DNA from: Solirubrobacteraceae bacterium
GTDB taxonomy: Bacteria > Actinomycetota > Thermoleophilia > Solirubrobacterales > Solirubrobacteraceae
Direction: 5' to 3'
Assembly (NCBI GenBank): GCA_030447505.1
Contig: JAUJOT010000003.1
Coordinates: 62,001-126,000, forward strand
DNA length: 64,000 nucleotides
Within the stretch, counting starts at the first letter, position 1. The number at the start of each line of letters is the position of its first letter. The notes under the pieces were generated by a model, which was not told the origin of the DNA, made no database searches, and worked only from the letters and a program-made list of their open reading frames with translations. This document shows, piece by piece, positions 19,138 through 27,490 of this stretch. The translations under genes were made by a program, and so were the position numbers.

Positions 19138-20034
19138 CTATACGCCGAGTACGTCGCCCATCGCGCGCGGCGTCACGCCAAGCCCCTCGGCGTCCGCGGT
19201 CCCGACCAGCGAGGTCATCGACACCTCGAGCAGCTCGGCCTCGTCCCAGGTCGCCGGCGCGCGCGACTTCATGAGGGCCTCGAGGACGCGCAGGACGCCG
19301 CTGACGAGCGGCGTCGGCACGTGGACGATCCGCCGCGCGCGCCCGGCGGAGCGCAGCACGAGCGCGACGATCTGCTCGTGCGAGAGCGTCTGCGGCCCGG
19401 CGAGCTCGAAGCGCTCGTTGCCGTTGCCGGAGTCGAACGCGGCCGGCTTCGCGGAGAGCGCCGCCATCACGCAGTCGGCGACGTCCTCGGCCCAGATCGG
19501 CTGGTAGAGCGCCTGCCCGTGCCCGCTGACCGGCATCACGGGCAGCAGCAGCGCCATCCGCTCGAGCAGCGTCATGAACATGTCGCCGGGCGCGTAGATC
19601 ATCGACGGCGCGAAGACCGTGTGACGCACGTCGGAGGCGAGCACGGCGCCCTCGGCGAGCGCCTTCGCGCGCAGAAAGCGCGTGCGGTCGTGGCGCTGCG
19701 CGCCGAGTGAGCTCATGAAGACGAAGTGCTCGACGCCCGCGCGCTCGGCGGCACGCACCATCCGCCAGGTGGCGATCCCGTTGAGCTCCTCGATCGAGCC
19801 GGCGGGCTGATCGCGGATCGCCGCCGCGAGGTGCACGACGGTCTTCACGCCGCGCATCGCGTTGCGAAACGAGGGCGGGTCGGCCAGGTCGCCGAGCGCG
19901 ATCTGGACGCGCACGCGCTCCGACCCGAGCCCCCGCGGGTCGCGCACGAGGCAACGGACCGGCTCGGCGGAAGCGGTCAGGCGGCGCAGCAGCGCACGTC
20001 CGACGCAACCCGTGGCACCGGTCAGCAGGAGCAC
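19138..20034 (-). CDS. NAD(P)-dependent epimerase-like protein (atypical SDR)
   Basis: Rossmann-fold protein of 298 residues with the N-terminal LLLTGATGCVGRALLRRL (TGxxGxxG) cofactor motif, VVHLAAAIRD at strand 4 and FVFMSSLGA at strand 5. It fits the atypical SDR group related to NmrA and the complex I NDUFA9-like proteins, which often bind NAD(P) without a full YxxxK: here FLRAKALAEG has the Lys but no Tyr. Start GTG 20034; TAGTAT at 20046-20041 ends 7 nt before it. Divergent from ferredoxin and convergent with the amidase. Confidence 0.84.
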   Translation of the reverse strand: MLLLTGATGCVGRALLRRLTASAEPVRCLVRDPRGLGSERVRVQIALGDLADPPSFRNAMRGVKTVVHLAAAIRDQPAGSIEELNGIATWRMVRAAERAGVEHFVFMSSLGAQRHDRTRFLRAKALAEGAVLASDVRHTVFAPSMIYAPGDMFMTLLERMALLLPVMPVSGHGQALYQPIWAEDVADCVMAALSAKPAAFDSGNGNERFELAGPQTLSHEQIVALVLRSAGRARRIVHVPTPLVSGVLRVLEALMKSRAPATWDEAELLEVSMTSLVGTADAEGLGVTPRAMGDVLGV

Positions 20035-20040
20035 GGCTGG

Positions 20041-20047
20041 ATACTAT
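20041..20047. promoter_or_regulatory. Shared symmetric -10 (ATACTAT) between epimerase and ferredoxin genes
   Basis: Reading left, TAGTAT (20046-20041) ends 7 nt before the epimerase GTG. Reading right, TACTAT (20042-20047) would start ferredoxin transcription with a leader of about 45 nt. A symmetric bidirectional promoter is inferred. Confidence 0.45.
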
Positions 20048-20098
20048 GTCCGCCCGGCCGGACCCCTGACACCACGCAAGCGAAGGAACGAACTCTTC

Positions 20099-20365
20099 AT
20101 GGCCTACGTCATCGCGGAGCCCTGCATCGGCACGAAGGACAACTCCTGCGTCGAGGTATGCCCCGTCGACTGCATCCATCCCACGACCGACGAGCCCGAC
20201 TACGACAAGGTCGAGATGCTCTACATCGACCCGGAGGAGTGCATCGACTGCGATGCCTGCGTCGAGGCCTGCCCGGTCGATGCGTGCTTCGCCGAGGATC
20301 AGCTCCCGGACGAGTGGGCGCACTTCACGCAGGCCAACGCCGACTACTTCAAGCAGCAGGTGTAG
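20099..20365 (+). CDS. fdxA: Ferredoxin, 7Fe/FdxA type
   Basis: An 88-residue electron carrier. Cysteine pattern PC-x7-C-x3-CPVDC, then EECIDCDACVEACPVDAC, as in FdxA-type ferredoxins with one [3Fe-4S] and one [4Fe-4S] cluster. Acidic and cytoplasmic. It has a loop insertion (TTDEPDYDKVEM) between the two motifs compared with the shortest relatives. The ATG is preceded by AAGGAA at 20082-20087. A hairpin terminator follows 33 bp after the stop. Confidence 0.92.
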   Translation: MAYVIAEPCIGTKDNSCVEVCPVDCIHPTTDEPDYDKVEMLYIDPEECIDCDACVEACPVDACFAEDQLPDEWAHFTQANADYFKQQV

Positions 20366-20398
20366 CAGCCGCACCGGCGCCGGGCGACCCGCTCCTCG

Positions 20399-20422
20399 AC
20401 GCCGCGGCTCACGTCGCGGCGT
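20399..20422 (+). terminator. Hairpin after ferredoxin
   Basis: ACGCCGCG and CGCGGCGT arms (perfect, 8 bp) with an 8-base loop, followed by TGTT. Confidence 0.65.
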
Positions 20423-20487
20423 TGTTCGTCAAGCGCCTGCCGTCGCACGGAACGCCGAGACGCGTCCGGAGCCTGCATTCCGATCGA

Positions 20488-20515
20488 TTGGGGTAATGTC
20501 GGTCGTGATTAGGCT
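20488..20515 (+). promoter_or_regulatory. Candidate promoter of the carbonic anhydrase gene
   Basis: TTGGGG (20488-20493), 16 bp, then TAGGCT (20510-20515). TATATA at 20515-20520 is an alternative -10. The SD AGGAGG at 20523-20528 lies 9 nt before the ATG. Confidence 0.4.
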
Positions 20516-20537
20516 ATATACGAGGAGGCATGACCGA

Positions 20538-21029
20538 ATGAGCGTCACCGACGAACTGATCGAGAACGCCAAGAGCTACGCGGCGGGATTCGACAAGGCC
20601 GACCTGCCGATGCCCCCCGGGCGCAAGATCGCGATCGTCGCGTGCATGGACGCCCGCCTGAACCCGTACGGCCTGCTGGGCCTGCAGGAGGGCGACGCCC
20701 ACGTGATCCGCAACGCCGGCGGCGTGATCACCGACGACGAGATCCGGTCGCTGGCGATCTCGCAGCGCCTGCTCGGCACGGAGGAGATCGTCCTCATCCA
20801 CCACACGGACTGCGGCATGCTGACGTTCACCGACGACGAGTTCAAGCGCTCGATCCAGGACGAGACCGGCATCAAGCCCGAGTGGGCGGCCGAGGCCTTC
20901 GCGGACCTCGAGGAGGACGTGCGCCAGTCCGTCGCGCGCGTGAAGGCGAGCCCGTTCATTCCCAAGAAGGACTCCGTGCGCGGGTTCGTCTACGAGGTCG
21001 AGAGCGGCAACCTGCGCGAGGTCACGTAG
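20538..21029 (+). CDS. Beta-class carbonic anhydrase (small, Rv1284-like)
   Basis: Interconverts CO2 and bicarbonate. Zinc-site motifs are intact: VACMDARLN (Cys plus the Asp-Arg dyad) and LIHHTDCGML (His and Cys). 163 residues, the size of the short actinobacterial beta-CA group represented by Mycobacterium Rv1284. The start is fixed by AGGAGG at 20523-20528; the longer frame upstream overlaps the ferredoxin gene. A three-codon ATG-ACC-GAA-TGA lies just upstream at 20530 and ends 3 bases into the gene; this may be chance. Confidence 0.93.
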   Translation: MSVTDELIENAKSYAAGFDKADLPMPPGRKIAIVACMDARLNPYGLLGLQEGDAHVIRNAGGVITDDEIRSLAISQRLLGTEEIVLIHHTDCGMLTFTDDEFKRSIQDETGIKPEWAAEAFADLEEDVRQSVARVKASPFIPKKDSVRGFVYEVESGNLREVT

Positions 21030-21063
21030 CGTTTCTCCGTCCGGCGACGTCACACGCGCGTGA

Positions 21064-22188
21064 TCAGCCTGCCGCCATCGGCAGGCTGATCCCGGTCGGC
21101 GCCGGAGCCTGCAGCACCGGCAGCTCGACGGGTGACAGCGCGACGATCCCGCGCGCCGCGTGGTGGATCGCCTGCGCGGCGGGATCGTCGGGATCGGTGA
21201 AGACGAGCGGCGTGCCCTCGTCGGCCTGCGCGCGCAGCGGCATCGTCAGCGGGACCTTGCCGAGCAGCGGTACGTCGAGCTCGTCGGCCAGCGCCTGGCC
21301 GCCGCCCTCGCCGAAGATCTGGAAGCGCTCGCCCGACGGCGTCGTGAAGCCGGCCATGTTCTCGACGATGCCGGCGATCTCGAGCGAGACCTTGCCCGCC
21401 ATCTGCGCGGCGCGGCGCGCGACCTTCTGCGCCGTCGGCTGCGGCGTCGTGACGATCACGAACTGCGCCTGCGGCAGCAGCTGGGCGAGCGTCATCGAGA
21501 CGTCGCCGGTGCCGGGCGGCAGGTCGACGAGCAGGTAGTCGAGCTCGCCCCACGCGACGTCCTCGAGGAACTGCGTGAGCGCCTTGTGCAGCATCGGCCC
21601 GCGCCAGACGACGGCGGCGTCCTCCTCGACGAAGAAGCCGATCGACATGACCTTCACCCCGTGGGCCTGCATCGGCAGGATCTTGCGCTGCGGCGATACC
21701 GGCGGGCGCTCGCCGCCGAGGCCGAACATGCGCGGGATCGAGTAGCCCCAGACGTCGGCGTCGAGGATGCCGACCGACTTGCCGTCGAGCGTCAGCGCGG
21801 CTGCGAGGTTCGACGTCAGCGTCGACTTGCCGACGCCGCCCTTGCCCGAGCCGATGCACAGCACGTTCTGGACCTGCGCGAGCGCACCGGCCGGCAGCGA
21901 GCCACGGCCGAGCGTCTTCTGCAGCGTCGACTTCTCGCTGTCGGAGAGCACGTCGAAGCCGACCTTGACCGTCGTCACGCCGGCGACGCTGCCCGCCTCG
22001 CGTGTCACGGCCTCGACGAAGTGGTTGCGGATCGGACAGCCGGCGGTCGTCAGCGAGACGGTGACGTCGACCGCGCCGTCCGCGGAGATCGCGATCGAGC
22101 GCACCATCCCCAGCTCGACGATCGAGCGGCGCAGCTCGGGGTCGATGACGCGCGCGAGGGCGCTGCGGATCTCGTCTTGTGTCGGCAT
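21064..22188 (-). CDS. mrp: Mrp/NBP35 (ApbC) family iron-sulfur cluster carrier ATPase
   Basis: A P-loop ATPase that helps assemble or deliver Fe-S clusters. Residues about 1-90 form a MIP18/DUF59 domain with the conserved Cys in LTTAGCPIRNHF. The ATPase domain has CIGSGKGGVGKSTLTSNLA (deviant Walker A), ILDADVWGYSIP and LLVDLPPGTGD. The CxxC that binds a cluster in many homologues is absent: the region reads NMAGFTTPSGERFQIFGEGG. 374 residues. TAGACT at 22201-22196 ends 8 nt before the ATG. Confidence 0.93.
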   Translation of the reverse strand: MPTQDEIRSALARVIDPELRRSIVELGMVRSIAISADGAVDVTVSLTTAGCPIRNHFVEAVTREAGSVAGVTTVKVGFDVLSDSEKSTLQKTLGRGSLPAGALAQVQNVLCIGSGKGGVGKSTLTSNLAAALTLDGKSVGILDADVWGYSIPRMFGLGGERPPVSPQRKILPMQAHGVKVMSIGFFVEEDAAVVWRGPMLHKALTQFLEDVAWGELDYLLVDLPPGTGDVSMTLAQLLPQAQFVIVTTPQPTAQKVARRAAQMAGKVSLEIAGIVENMAGFTTPSGERFQIFGEGGGQALADELDVPLLGKVPLTMPLRAQADEGTPLVFTDPDDPAAQAIHHAARGIVALSPVELPVLQAPAPTGISLPMAAG

Positions 22189-22195
22189 GCGATCC

Positions 22196-22201
22196 AGTCT
22201 A
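22196..22201 (-). promoter_or_regulatory. Candidate -10 element (TAGACT) for mrp
   Basis: Ends 8 nt before the ATG at 22188, which would give a leaderless or nearly leaderless transcript. Confidence 0.5.
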
Positions 22202-22315
22202 GGAAAACGCGGTCGTGCTGCCGCGGGGCGCTTGAAGCGCGCCGTCTGACGCGATCTCCGTCACCGGATGCGCCGCTGCGTCGAGCTCGCGGCCCGACGC
22301 GCCGGCGCTGACGCG

Positions 22316-23371
22316 CTACGCCGCGACGGGCGCGCCCATGCGCCGCATCCACGCCTGCGGGTCGCGCAGCTCGGCGGCGCTCGGCAGCTGCTCGGGCGCG
22401 TCGAACACGCGGTGCAGCGCGGCGGGCCCAGCGGCCGCGACGACGGCGTCGCAGAAGCGCTTGCCGTCCTCGTACTGGCGCATCTTCGCGTCGAGGCCGA
22501 TCAGGCGCTCGAGCAGGGCCAGCAGCGGCGGGCGCTCACGGCGGCGGCGGTCGAGCGCCGAGCGCAGCTCGGCGAGCGACGGCAGCGCCTCGGCGCCGAC
22601 GACGTCCATGACGTGCTCGGCGTGTCCCTCGACGACGCCCATGACGCCCTGCACGCGGTCCAGCAGCTCGCGCCGGCCGCTGCCCAGCGCCGCCACGATC
22701 CCGCCCTCCTTCAGGCCCTCGACGAGCCCGCGCACGTCGTCGAGCGACGGCAGCTTCCGCAGTGCGCGCCCGTCGACCTTCACCTCGAGCGAGGCCAGCA
22801 GCTCGCGCAGCAGGTCGGCGAGGTACGGCCGCAGCCACGGGACGCCGGCGAACTGGACCGCGTGCGTGACCTCGTGAAAGGCGATCCAGCGTAGAAGCTG
22901 CTCGGGATCGGCGTCGAGGCGGTGCGCGGCGTGTGCGATGTTGGGGCCGACGAACAGCAGGCGCGCGGGCGCCTGCGGGTCGACCATCACGAACTCGTAC
23001 TGGCCGAGCACGCGCTGCGACAGGTAGCCCGTCAGCGCGCCCGCCTCGACGGACACCAGCAGGCCGGCGGCGCTGCGCGTGGCCCCGCCCAGCAGGCCTC
23101 CGCTCGCGAGCCGGTCGCCGACCGGATCCAGCAGCGCGCCCATCGAGTTGACGTTCGCGGCGATCCAGCCCGACCGCGCAAGCGCCTCGGGCGCCGGCAG
23201 CGGCGCAGCGGGCCGCAGGCCGGTGTACTGCACGATGCGCGCCTCGGCGTCGGCACAGATCATCGCGAGGTCGCCGGGCAGCGGTGACGGGACTGCTGCG
23301 GCGGCGCGGGCCGAGCCGGTCCCGCGCGAGACGGCGTTGGCGATGCGCTGGGTCAGAGCTCGATCGATCAC
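22316..23371 (-). CDS. Zinc-dependent metalloprotease of the actinobacterial F420-associated family
   Basis: 351 residues. The zinc motif is in IAFHEVTHAVQFAGVPWLRPYL (HEVTH = HExxH). Other family marks are NVNSMGALLDP, a glycine-rich segment around GALTGYLSQRVLGQYEF, and GVVEGHAEHVMD. This matches the putative zinc metallopeptidase/hydrolase family found beside F420 biosynthesis genes in actinomycetes (DUF2342-like). No signal peptide. A longer frame exists upstream, but the GTG at 23371 (VIDRALTQRI) is the only sensible start; CATCAT at 23383-23378 ends 7 nt before it. Substrate unknown. Confidence 0.85.
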   Translation of the reverse strand: MIDRALTQRIANAVSRGTGSARAAAAVPSPLPGDLAMICADAEARIVQYTGLRPAAPLPAPEALARSGWIAANVNSMGALLDPVGDRLASGGLLGGATRSAAGLLVSVEAGALTGYLSQRVLGQYEFVMVDPQAPARLLFVGPNIAHAAHRLDADPEQLLRWIAFHEVTHAVQFAGVPWLRPYLADLLRELLASLEVKVDGRALRKLPSLDDVRGLVEGLKEGGIVAALGSGRRELLDRVQGVMGVVEGHAEHVMDVVGAEALPSLAELRSALDRRRRERPPLLALLERLIGLDAKMRQYEDGKRFCDAVVAAAGPAALHRVFDAPEQLPSAAELRDPQAWMRRMGAPVAA

Positions 23372-23424
23372 CCAGCCATGATGGCGCACCCGGGCCGCCG
23401 GCTCGCCGCCTGCGAGCGCCGGCG

Positions 23425-24294
23425 TCAGCCCTCGGGCGTCTCGTCGGCCGACCAGACGACCGCGACGAGCCGCGCGAGCGACTCGGGCGTCCGTGCGGCG
23501 ACGACCGGCGAGTGCGGCTCGATGTCCAGCGGCGCGCCGAGCGGGTCGTCGAACGCCGGGAAGGCGACGAGCGCGCCGGCCTCGCGCACGATCAGCTGGG
23601 CCGCCGCGACGTCCACCGCGCGCGTGCGCCAGAGCGTGAGCATGCCGTCGACGCGCGTCGGCGCGAGCTGGCACAGCGAGATCGCGATCGAGCCGATCGC
23701 GCGCAGGCGGTAGGCGGTCTCGCCCAGCGCCGCGACGTTCGGCGCGATCCAGCGCGGGTCCGAGGACTCGATCGCGATCATCTCCAGGCGCCCGTCGGGC
23801 AGGCGGCGCTCGTCGGGCGACGACTCGATGCGCTCGCCGTCGAGCCAGGCGCCCTCGCCGCGTCGCGCCACCCATTCCTCGCGGGTGCCGAAGTCGTAGA
23901 CGTAGCCGAAGAGCACGTCGGCCATCGTCGGGCCGTCGGCGACCGCGACCGACAGCGAATAGCTGCGGATGCCGCGCTTGGCGTTCAGCGACCCGTCGAG
24001 CGGATCGATGACGACGAGCACGCCGTCGGCGCCGTAGTCGACGACGCCGCGCTCCTCGCTGACCGCGGTGAAGCGCGCGCCCGCGGCGTGCAGCGCGTCG
24101 AGCTGGGCGAAGACGGCGTCCTCGGCCTGCTGGTCGATGACGAGCGTCTGGTCGCCGCCCTCGCCCGTCTCGCCGGTCTCGATCACGCGCTCGCGGCTCG
24201 TCGGGTGCTCGGCGAAGACCCCGCGCATCCCCTCGACCGCGCTGCGGCAGGCCCCGAGCCAGTCGTGGCCCAGGGCGTCGGAGGGCGATGGCAT
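23425..24294 (-). CDS. Inositol monophosphatase family protein
   Basis: Mg-dependent phosphatase of the IMPase/FBPase/CysQ superfamily, 289 residues. Metal and phosphate motifs: AVSEERGVVDYG (Glu-Glu), VIDPLDGSLNAKRG (DPLDGS), and VDVAAAQLIVREAGA near the C-terminus. The substitution of N-x-x-R-G for the usual GT-x-N-F-x may change substrate preference; archaeal-type bifunctional IMP/FBPases look similar. The start is taken as ATG 24294, because TAGTAT at 24307-24302 ends 8 nt before it and overlaps the upstream ATG at 24303. Divergent, with a gap of about 20 bp, from the helicase-nuclease. Confidence 0.9.
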   Translation of the reverse strand: MPSPSDALGHDWLGACRSAVEGMRGVFAEHPTSRERVIETGETGEGGDQTLVIDQQAEDAVFAQLDALHAAGARFTAVSEERGVVDYGADGVLVVIDPLDGSLNAKRGIRSYSLSVAVADGPTMADVLFGYVYDFGTREEWVARRGEGAWLDGERIESSPDERRLPDGRLEMIAIESSDPRWIAPNVAALGETAYRLRAIGSIAISLCQLAPTRVDGMLTLWRTRAVDVAAAQLIVREAGALVAFPAFDDPLGAPLDIEPHSPVVAARTPESLARLVAVVWSADETPEG

Positions 24295-24300
24295 CGCAGG

Positions 24301-24307
24301 CATACTA
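24301..24307. promoter_or_regulatory. Symmetric bidirectional -10 (CATACTA)
   Basis: Minus: TAGTAT ends at 24302, 8 nt before ATG 24294. Plus: CATACT ends at 24306, 7 nt before GTG 24313. One seven-base element can serve both genes; the same heptamer occurs at 30782-30788. Confidence 0.55.
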
Positions 24308-24312
24308 GGCCG

Positions 24313-27300
24313 GTGCCGGAGCTCACCACCGCCCAGGCCCGCGCAGTCACCCATCACGGCGGCCCGCTGCTCGTGCTCGGCGGCGCGGGCAGCGGCAAGA
24401 CGACGGTGCTCGCGCAGCGCTTCGCCTGGCTCGTCGCAGACGAGCACGCGGCGCCCGAGTCGATCCTCGCGCTGACCCCGTCGGCGGCCGGCGCGGTGGC
24501 GCTGCGGCGCGCTGTCGAGGACGCGCTCGACCGGCCCTATGAGGAGCTCGTGATCCACAGCGTGCGCGACTTCTGCGCGCGGCTGCTGCGCGAGGAGACC
24601 GCCGAGGCCGGCGTCGACCCGTTCTTCGCACCGGTCTCGCGAGCCGACCGGCTCGCGCTGCTGCTCGATCGGATCGACGACCTGCACCTGCGCAGCCACG
24701 ACATCGGCGGGCGCCCGGCCGTCCTGCTCGCCGACGTGATCGAGCGCATCGACCGCTGCAAGGACGCGCTCGTGACGGCGGCCGACTACGCGGCGTGGGC
24801 GGAGTCCCTGCCTGCCGCCGAGGATGCCGAGCGGACCCGCGCCGCGCGCGAGGCGGAGTTCGCGCAGCTCTACGTCGACCACGACCGGCTGCTCGCGGCC
24901 GAGGGCGCGCTCGACGGCGGCGAGCTCGTCCTGCGCGCGGTCGCGCTCCTGCGCGAGCGCCCGGACGTGCGCGCGCGGGTGGCGGAGCGCTACCGCCACG
25001 TGCTCGTCGACGAGTACGCCGACCTCGGCTTCGCTTCGGCGCTGCTCGTCGAGCTGCTCGCCGCCGACCACGACGGGCTGACCGTCTGCGCCGACGACGA
25101 CGGCGCGGCGCGGCGGATGCGGGCAGCGGCGACGAAGAACATCCGCGACTTCGAGCGCGCCCATCCCGAAGCCGAGATCGTCCGCCTCGAGCAGTCGCTG
25201 CGCTGCCCGCAGCGCGTGCTCGACGCCGCCGCCGCCGTGCTCGAGCCGGTCGCCGACCGGCTCCGCACGCCGCTGACCGGCGCGCCCGGCGGGACCGTCC
25301 GCTTCTGGCGCGCGGCCGACGAGCGCGCGCAGGCGCAGGCGGTCGCCGCCGAGGTCGAGCGGCTCGTGCGCGCAGGCTGTCCGCCGGAGCGGATCGCCGT
25401 GATCGTGCGCTCGCCGCGCGACGAGGGCCGCCACCTGACGCTCGCCTTCGAGCAACGCGCGATCGCGCTGCGCGCCGTCGGCGAGGCCGACTTCTTCGCG
25501 CAGGCCGAGGTGCGCGACGTGCTCGCCTGGCTGCGACTGCTGGCCGATCCCGCTGACGCGGGGGCGGTCGTGCGCGCGCTCGCGCGCCCACCGGTGGCGC
25601 TGCGCTCGGTCGACATCGCGCGCTGCGTGCAGATCGCGCGACGGCGCAAGCTCGACATGGTCTCGGCGCTCGTCGCGGCAACCGAGTCGCCGCAGCTTCC
25701 GCCCGAGGCGCGCGAGCACATCCACGCGTTCCTGCGCCTGTACCGCGATGTCGCGGGCTCGCTGGACTCGGCGCGCCCGGACCTCTTCGTCCACCGCCTC
25801 GTCGACCGTCTCGGGCTGCGCCGCCAGCAGGTCTTCTCGGCGCAGGCCGACGTCGTCGAGCGGCTCGTGAACCTCGCCCGGCTCGGCGAGCTCGCGAGCT
25901 CCTACGCGCAGCGCGCGCCGCACGCCACGCCGCGCGACTTCGCGCGCTATGCGGCCGCCGTCGCCGAGGCCGGGCTGCGCGAGGAGGACGGCGCGGGCGG
26001 ACCGCCGCCCGCCGGCGCCGTGCAGCTGCTGGCGCTCGATGCCGCGGCGGGGCGCGAGCTGGACTGGGTCTTCGTGCTCGGCCTGACGTCGGCGCGGATG
26101 CCGGGTGCGCGGCTGCGCGCGGGCGAGAACATCCCCGATGCGCTGCTCAAGGAGTCGCTCGGACCCGACGACCGCACAACGCACACGGACGCGATGCGGC
26201 GGCTGCTGCATGTCGCGATGACGCGCGCCGCGCGCGGCCTCGTGCTCGCCTGTCCGGCGCTGTCGGCCAGCGGCGTGGCGCAGCCGCCGTCGCCGTTCGC
26301 CGAAGAGGCGCGCGTCGCACTGGACGCCGAGTGGGAGCTGCTCGAAGAGGAGCTGTTCGGCCCCGAGGAGGCACTGCACGCGACGTTCCAGGCGCTGCGC
26401 GACGAGCTGCTGGCCGACGTCGCACGGGTCGGCAAGGGCCTGGGCGAGCTGCGGCTGGACACCGACCTCGACGTCACGCACGCCGTCGCGCGCTACCTCG
26501 AGCTCGTCAAGCTCGCGGCGCTGATCGAGCGGCCCGAGGGGCAGTCGGTCGCGGACGCACTGGGGCCGGTCAACCAGCAGCTCGGCGCGGCGCTGTCGCC
26601 ATTGCAGCGCGAGGTGCTCGCGACGTCGCCGCTGGACGAGCTGCTGCTCGATGCCGAGCGCGACGACCGGGCGCGGGCGGCGGCGCGGGCGGCGCGCAGC
26701 GAGCCGTCGCTGGAGGTCTTCCTGCCGCGCCGCGGCGATGGGCTGATGCTGTCGGCGTCGGACATCGAGACCTACCGCGGCTGCCCGCTGCGCTACAAGT
26801 TCGCACGCGTGCTGCGCGTGCCGCAGGAGCCGACGCTCAACCAGCGCTTCGGGATCCTCGTCCACCAGGTGCTCGAGCGCTACCACCAGCTGGCCGTCGA
26901 GTCGCTCGACGAGCTGCTCGGCCTGCTGGACTTCGGCTGGCGGCGCGGCGGCTTCGGCGACTCCGACGAGGAACGCCAGCTGCGTGCGAAGGCCGCCGCC
27001 GCGCTACGGCGCTACTACGCGCGCGTCGCGGAGGAGCCCGTCGAGCCGGTCTGGTTCGAGCGTGGGTTCTCGTTCAAGATCGGCGCCCACACGCTGCGCG
27101 GCCGCGTCGACCGCGTCGACCGGCTGGCAGACGGCGGCTATGAGCTGATCGACTACAAGACCGGCCGGCCGCGCTCGGCGGCGGCGCTGCGCGAGGACGT
27201 CCAGCTGTCGCTCTACGCGCTCGGCGCGCGCGAGGCGTGGGAGCTCGACGCGACGCAGCAGGCGTACCTCTACGTGCTCGACGACCAGAAGGTGCGCGTG

Positions 27301-27450
27301 CCGAGCTCTGAGATCGACGCCGACTGGATCGCCGACACCGTCGACGAGGTCGCCGGCGGCATCCTCGCCCAGGACTTCGAGCCGACGCCGTCCTACACGG
27401 TCTGCTCGATCTGCGACTACCGGATCGCCTGCCCGGCGGCGGAGCGGTAG
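24313..27450 (+). CDS. UvrD/AddA-like helicase fused to a RecB/AddB-type nuclease (AdnAB-like)
   Basis: A 1,045-residue double-strand-break processing protein. N-terminal superfamily 1 motor: Walker A LGGAGSGKTTVL, motif II VLVDEYADLGF, motif VI LLHVAMTRAARGL. Several other motifs are degenerate: motif III reads TVCADDDGAARRMRAAA instead of GDxDQSIYRFRGA, and motif V reads LALDAAAGRELDWVFV instead of TxHxxKGLE. The C-terminal nuclease is intact: YELIDYKTGRP (PD-(D/E)XK core) with four cysteines (RGCPLRYKF, VCSICDYRIACP) for a structural Fe-S cluster as in AddB/AdnB. No second subunit is adjacent. GTG 24313 follows CATACT by 7 nt. Confidence 0.88.
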   Translation: MPELTTAQARAVTHHGGPLLVLGGAGSGKTTVLAQRFAWLVADEHAAPESILALTPSAAGAVALRRAVEDALDRPYEELVIHSVRDFCARLLREETAEAGVDPFFAPVSRADRLALLLDRIDDLHLRSHDIGGRPAVLLADVIERIDRCKDALVTAADYAAWAESLPAAEDAERTRAAREAEFAQLYVDHDRLLAAEGALDGGELVLRAVALLRERPDVRARVAERYRHVLVDEYADLGFASALLVELLAADHDGLTVCADDDGAARRMRAAATKNIRDFERAHPEAEIVRLEQSLRCPQRVLDAAAAVLEPVADRLRTPLTGAPGGTVRFWRAADERAQAQAVAAEVERLVRAGCPPERIAVIVRSPRDEGRHLTLAFEQRAIALRAVGEADFFAQAEVRDVLAWLRLLADPADAGAVVRALARPPVALRSVDIARCVQIARRRKLDMVSALVAATESPQLPPEAREHIHAFLRLYRDVAGSLDSARPDLFVHRLVDRLGLRRQQVFSAQADVVERLVNLARLGELASSYAQRAPHATPRDFARYAAAVAEAGLREEDGAGGPPPAGAVQLLALDAAAGRELDWVFVLGLTSARMPGARLRAGENIPDALLKESLGPDDRTTHTDAMRRLLHVAMTRAARGLVLACPALSASGVAQPPSPFAEEARVALDAEWELLEEELFGPEEALHATFQALRDELLADVARVGKGLGELRLDTDLDVTHAVARYLELVKLAALIERPEGQSVADALGPVNQQLGAALSPLQREVLATSPLDELLLDAERDDRARAAARAARSEPSLEVFLPRRGDGLMLSASDIETYRGCPLRYKFARVLRVPQEPTLNQRFGILVHQVLERYHQLAVESLDELLGLLDFGWRRGGFGDSDEERQLRAKAAAALRRYYARVAEEPVEPVWFERGFSFKIGAHTLRGRVDRVDRLADGGYELIDYKTGRPRSAAALREDVQLSLYALGAREAWELDATQQAYLYVLDDQKVRVPSSEIDADWIADTVDEVAGGILAQDFEPTPSYTVCSICDYRIACPAAER

Positions 27451-27490
27451 CCGCGAGCTACACCGGCACACCGACAGGGCGCGACTCGCC

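Noticed and set aside
20530-20541. Three-codon upstream ORF before the carbonic anhydrase gene
   Set aside because: Too short to judge; the SD fits the main start at 20538 equally well, so chance is the simpler explanation.
23284-24312. Plus-strand extension of the helicase frame upstream of GTG 24313
   Set aside because: Covers the antisense of the inositol phosphatase gene and has no helicase sequence; Walker A sits 20 residues after the chosen start as expected.
24304-26886. N-terminal extension of the inositol phosphatase frame through the helicase gene
   Set aside because: The frame is open for another 860 codons but reads as low-complexity antisense of the helicase.
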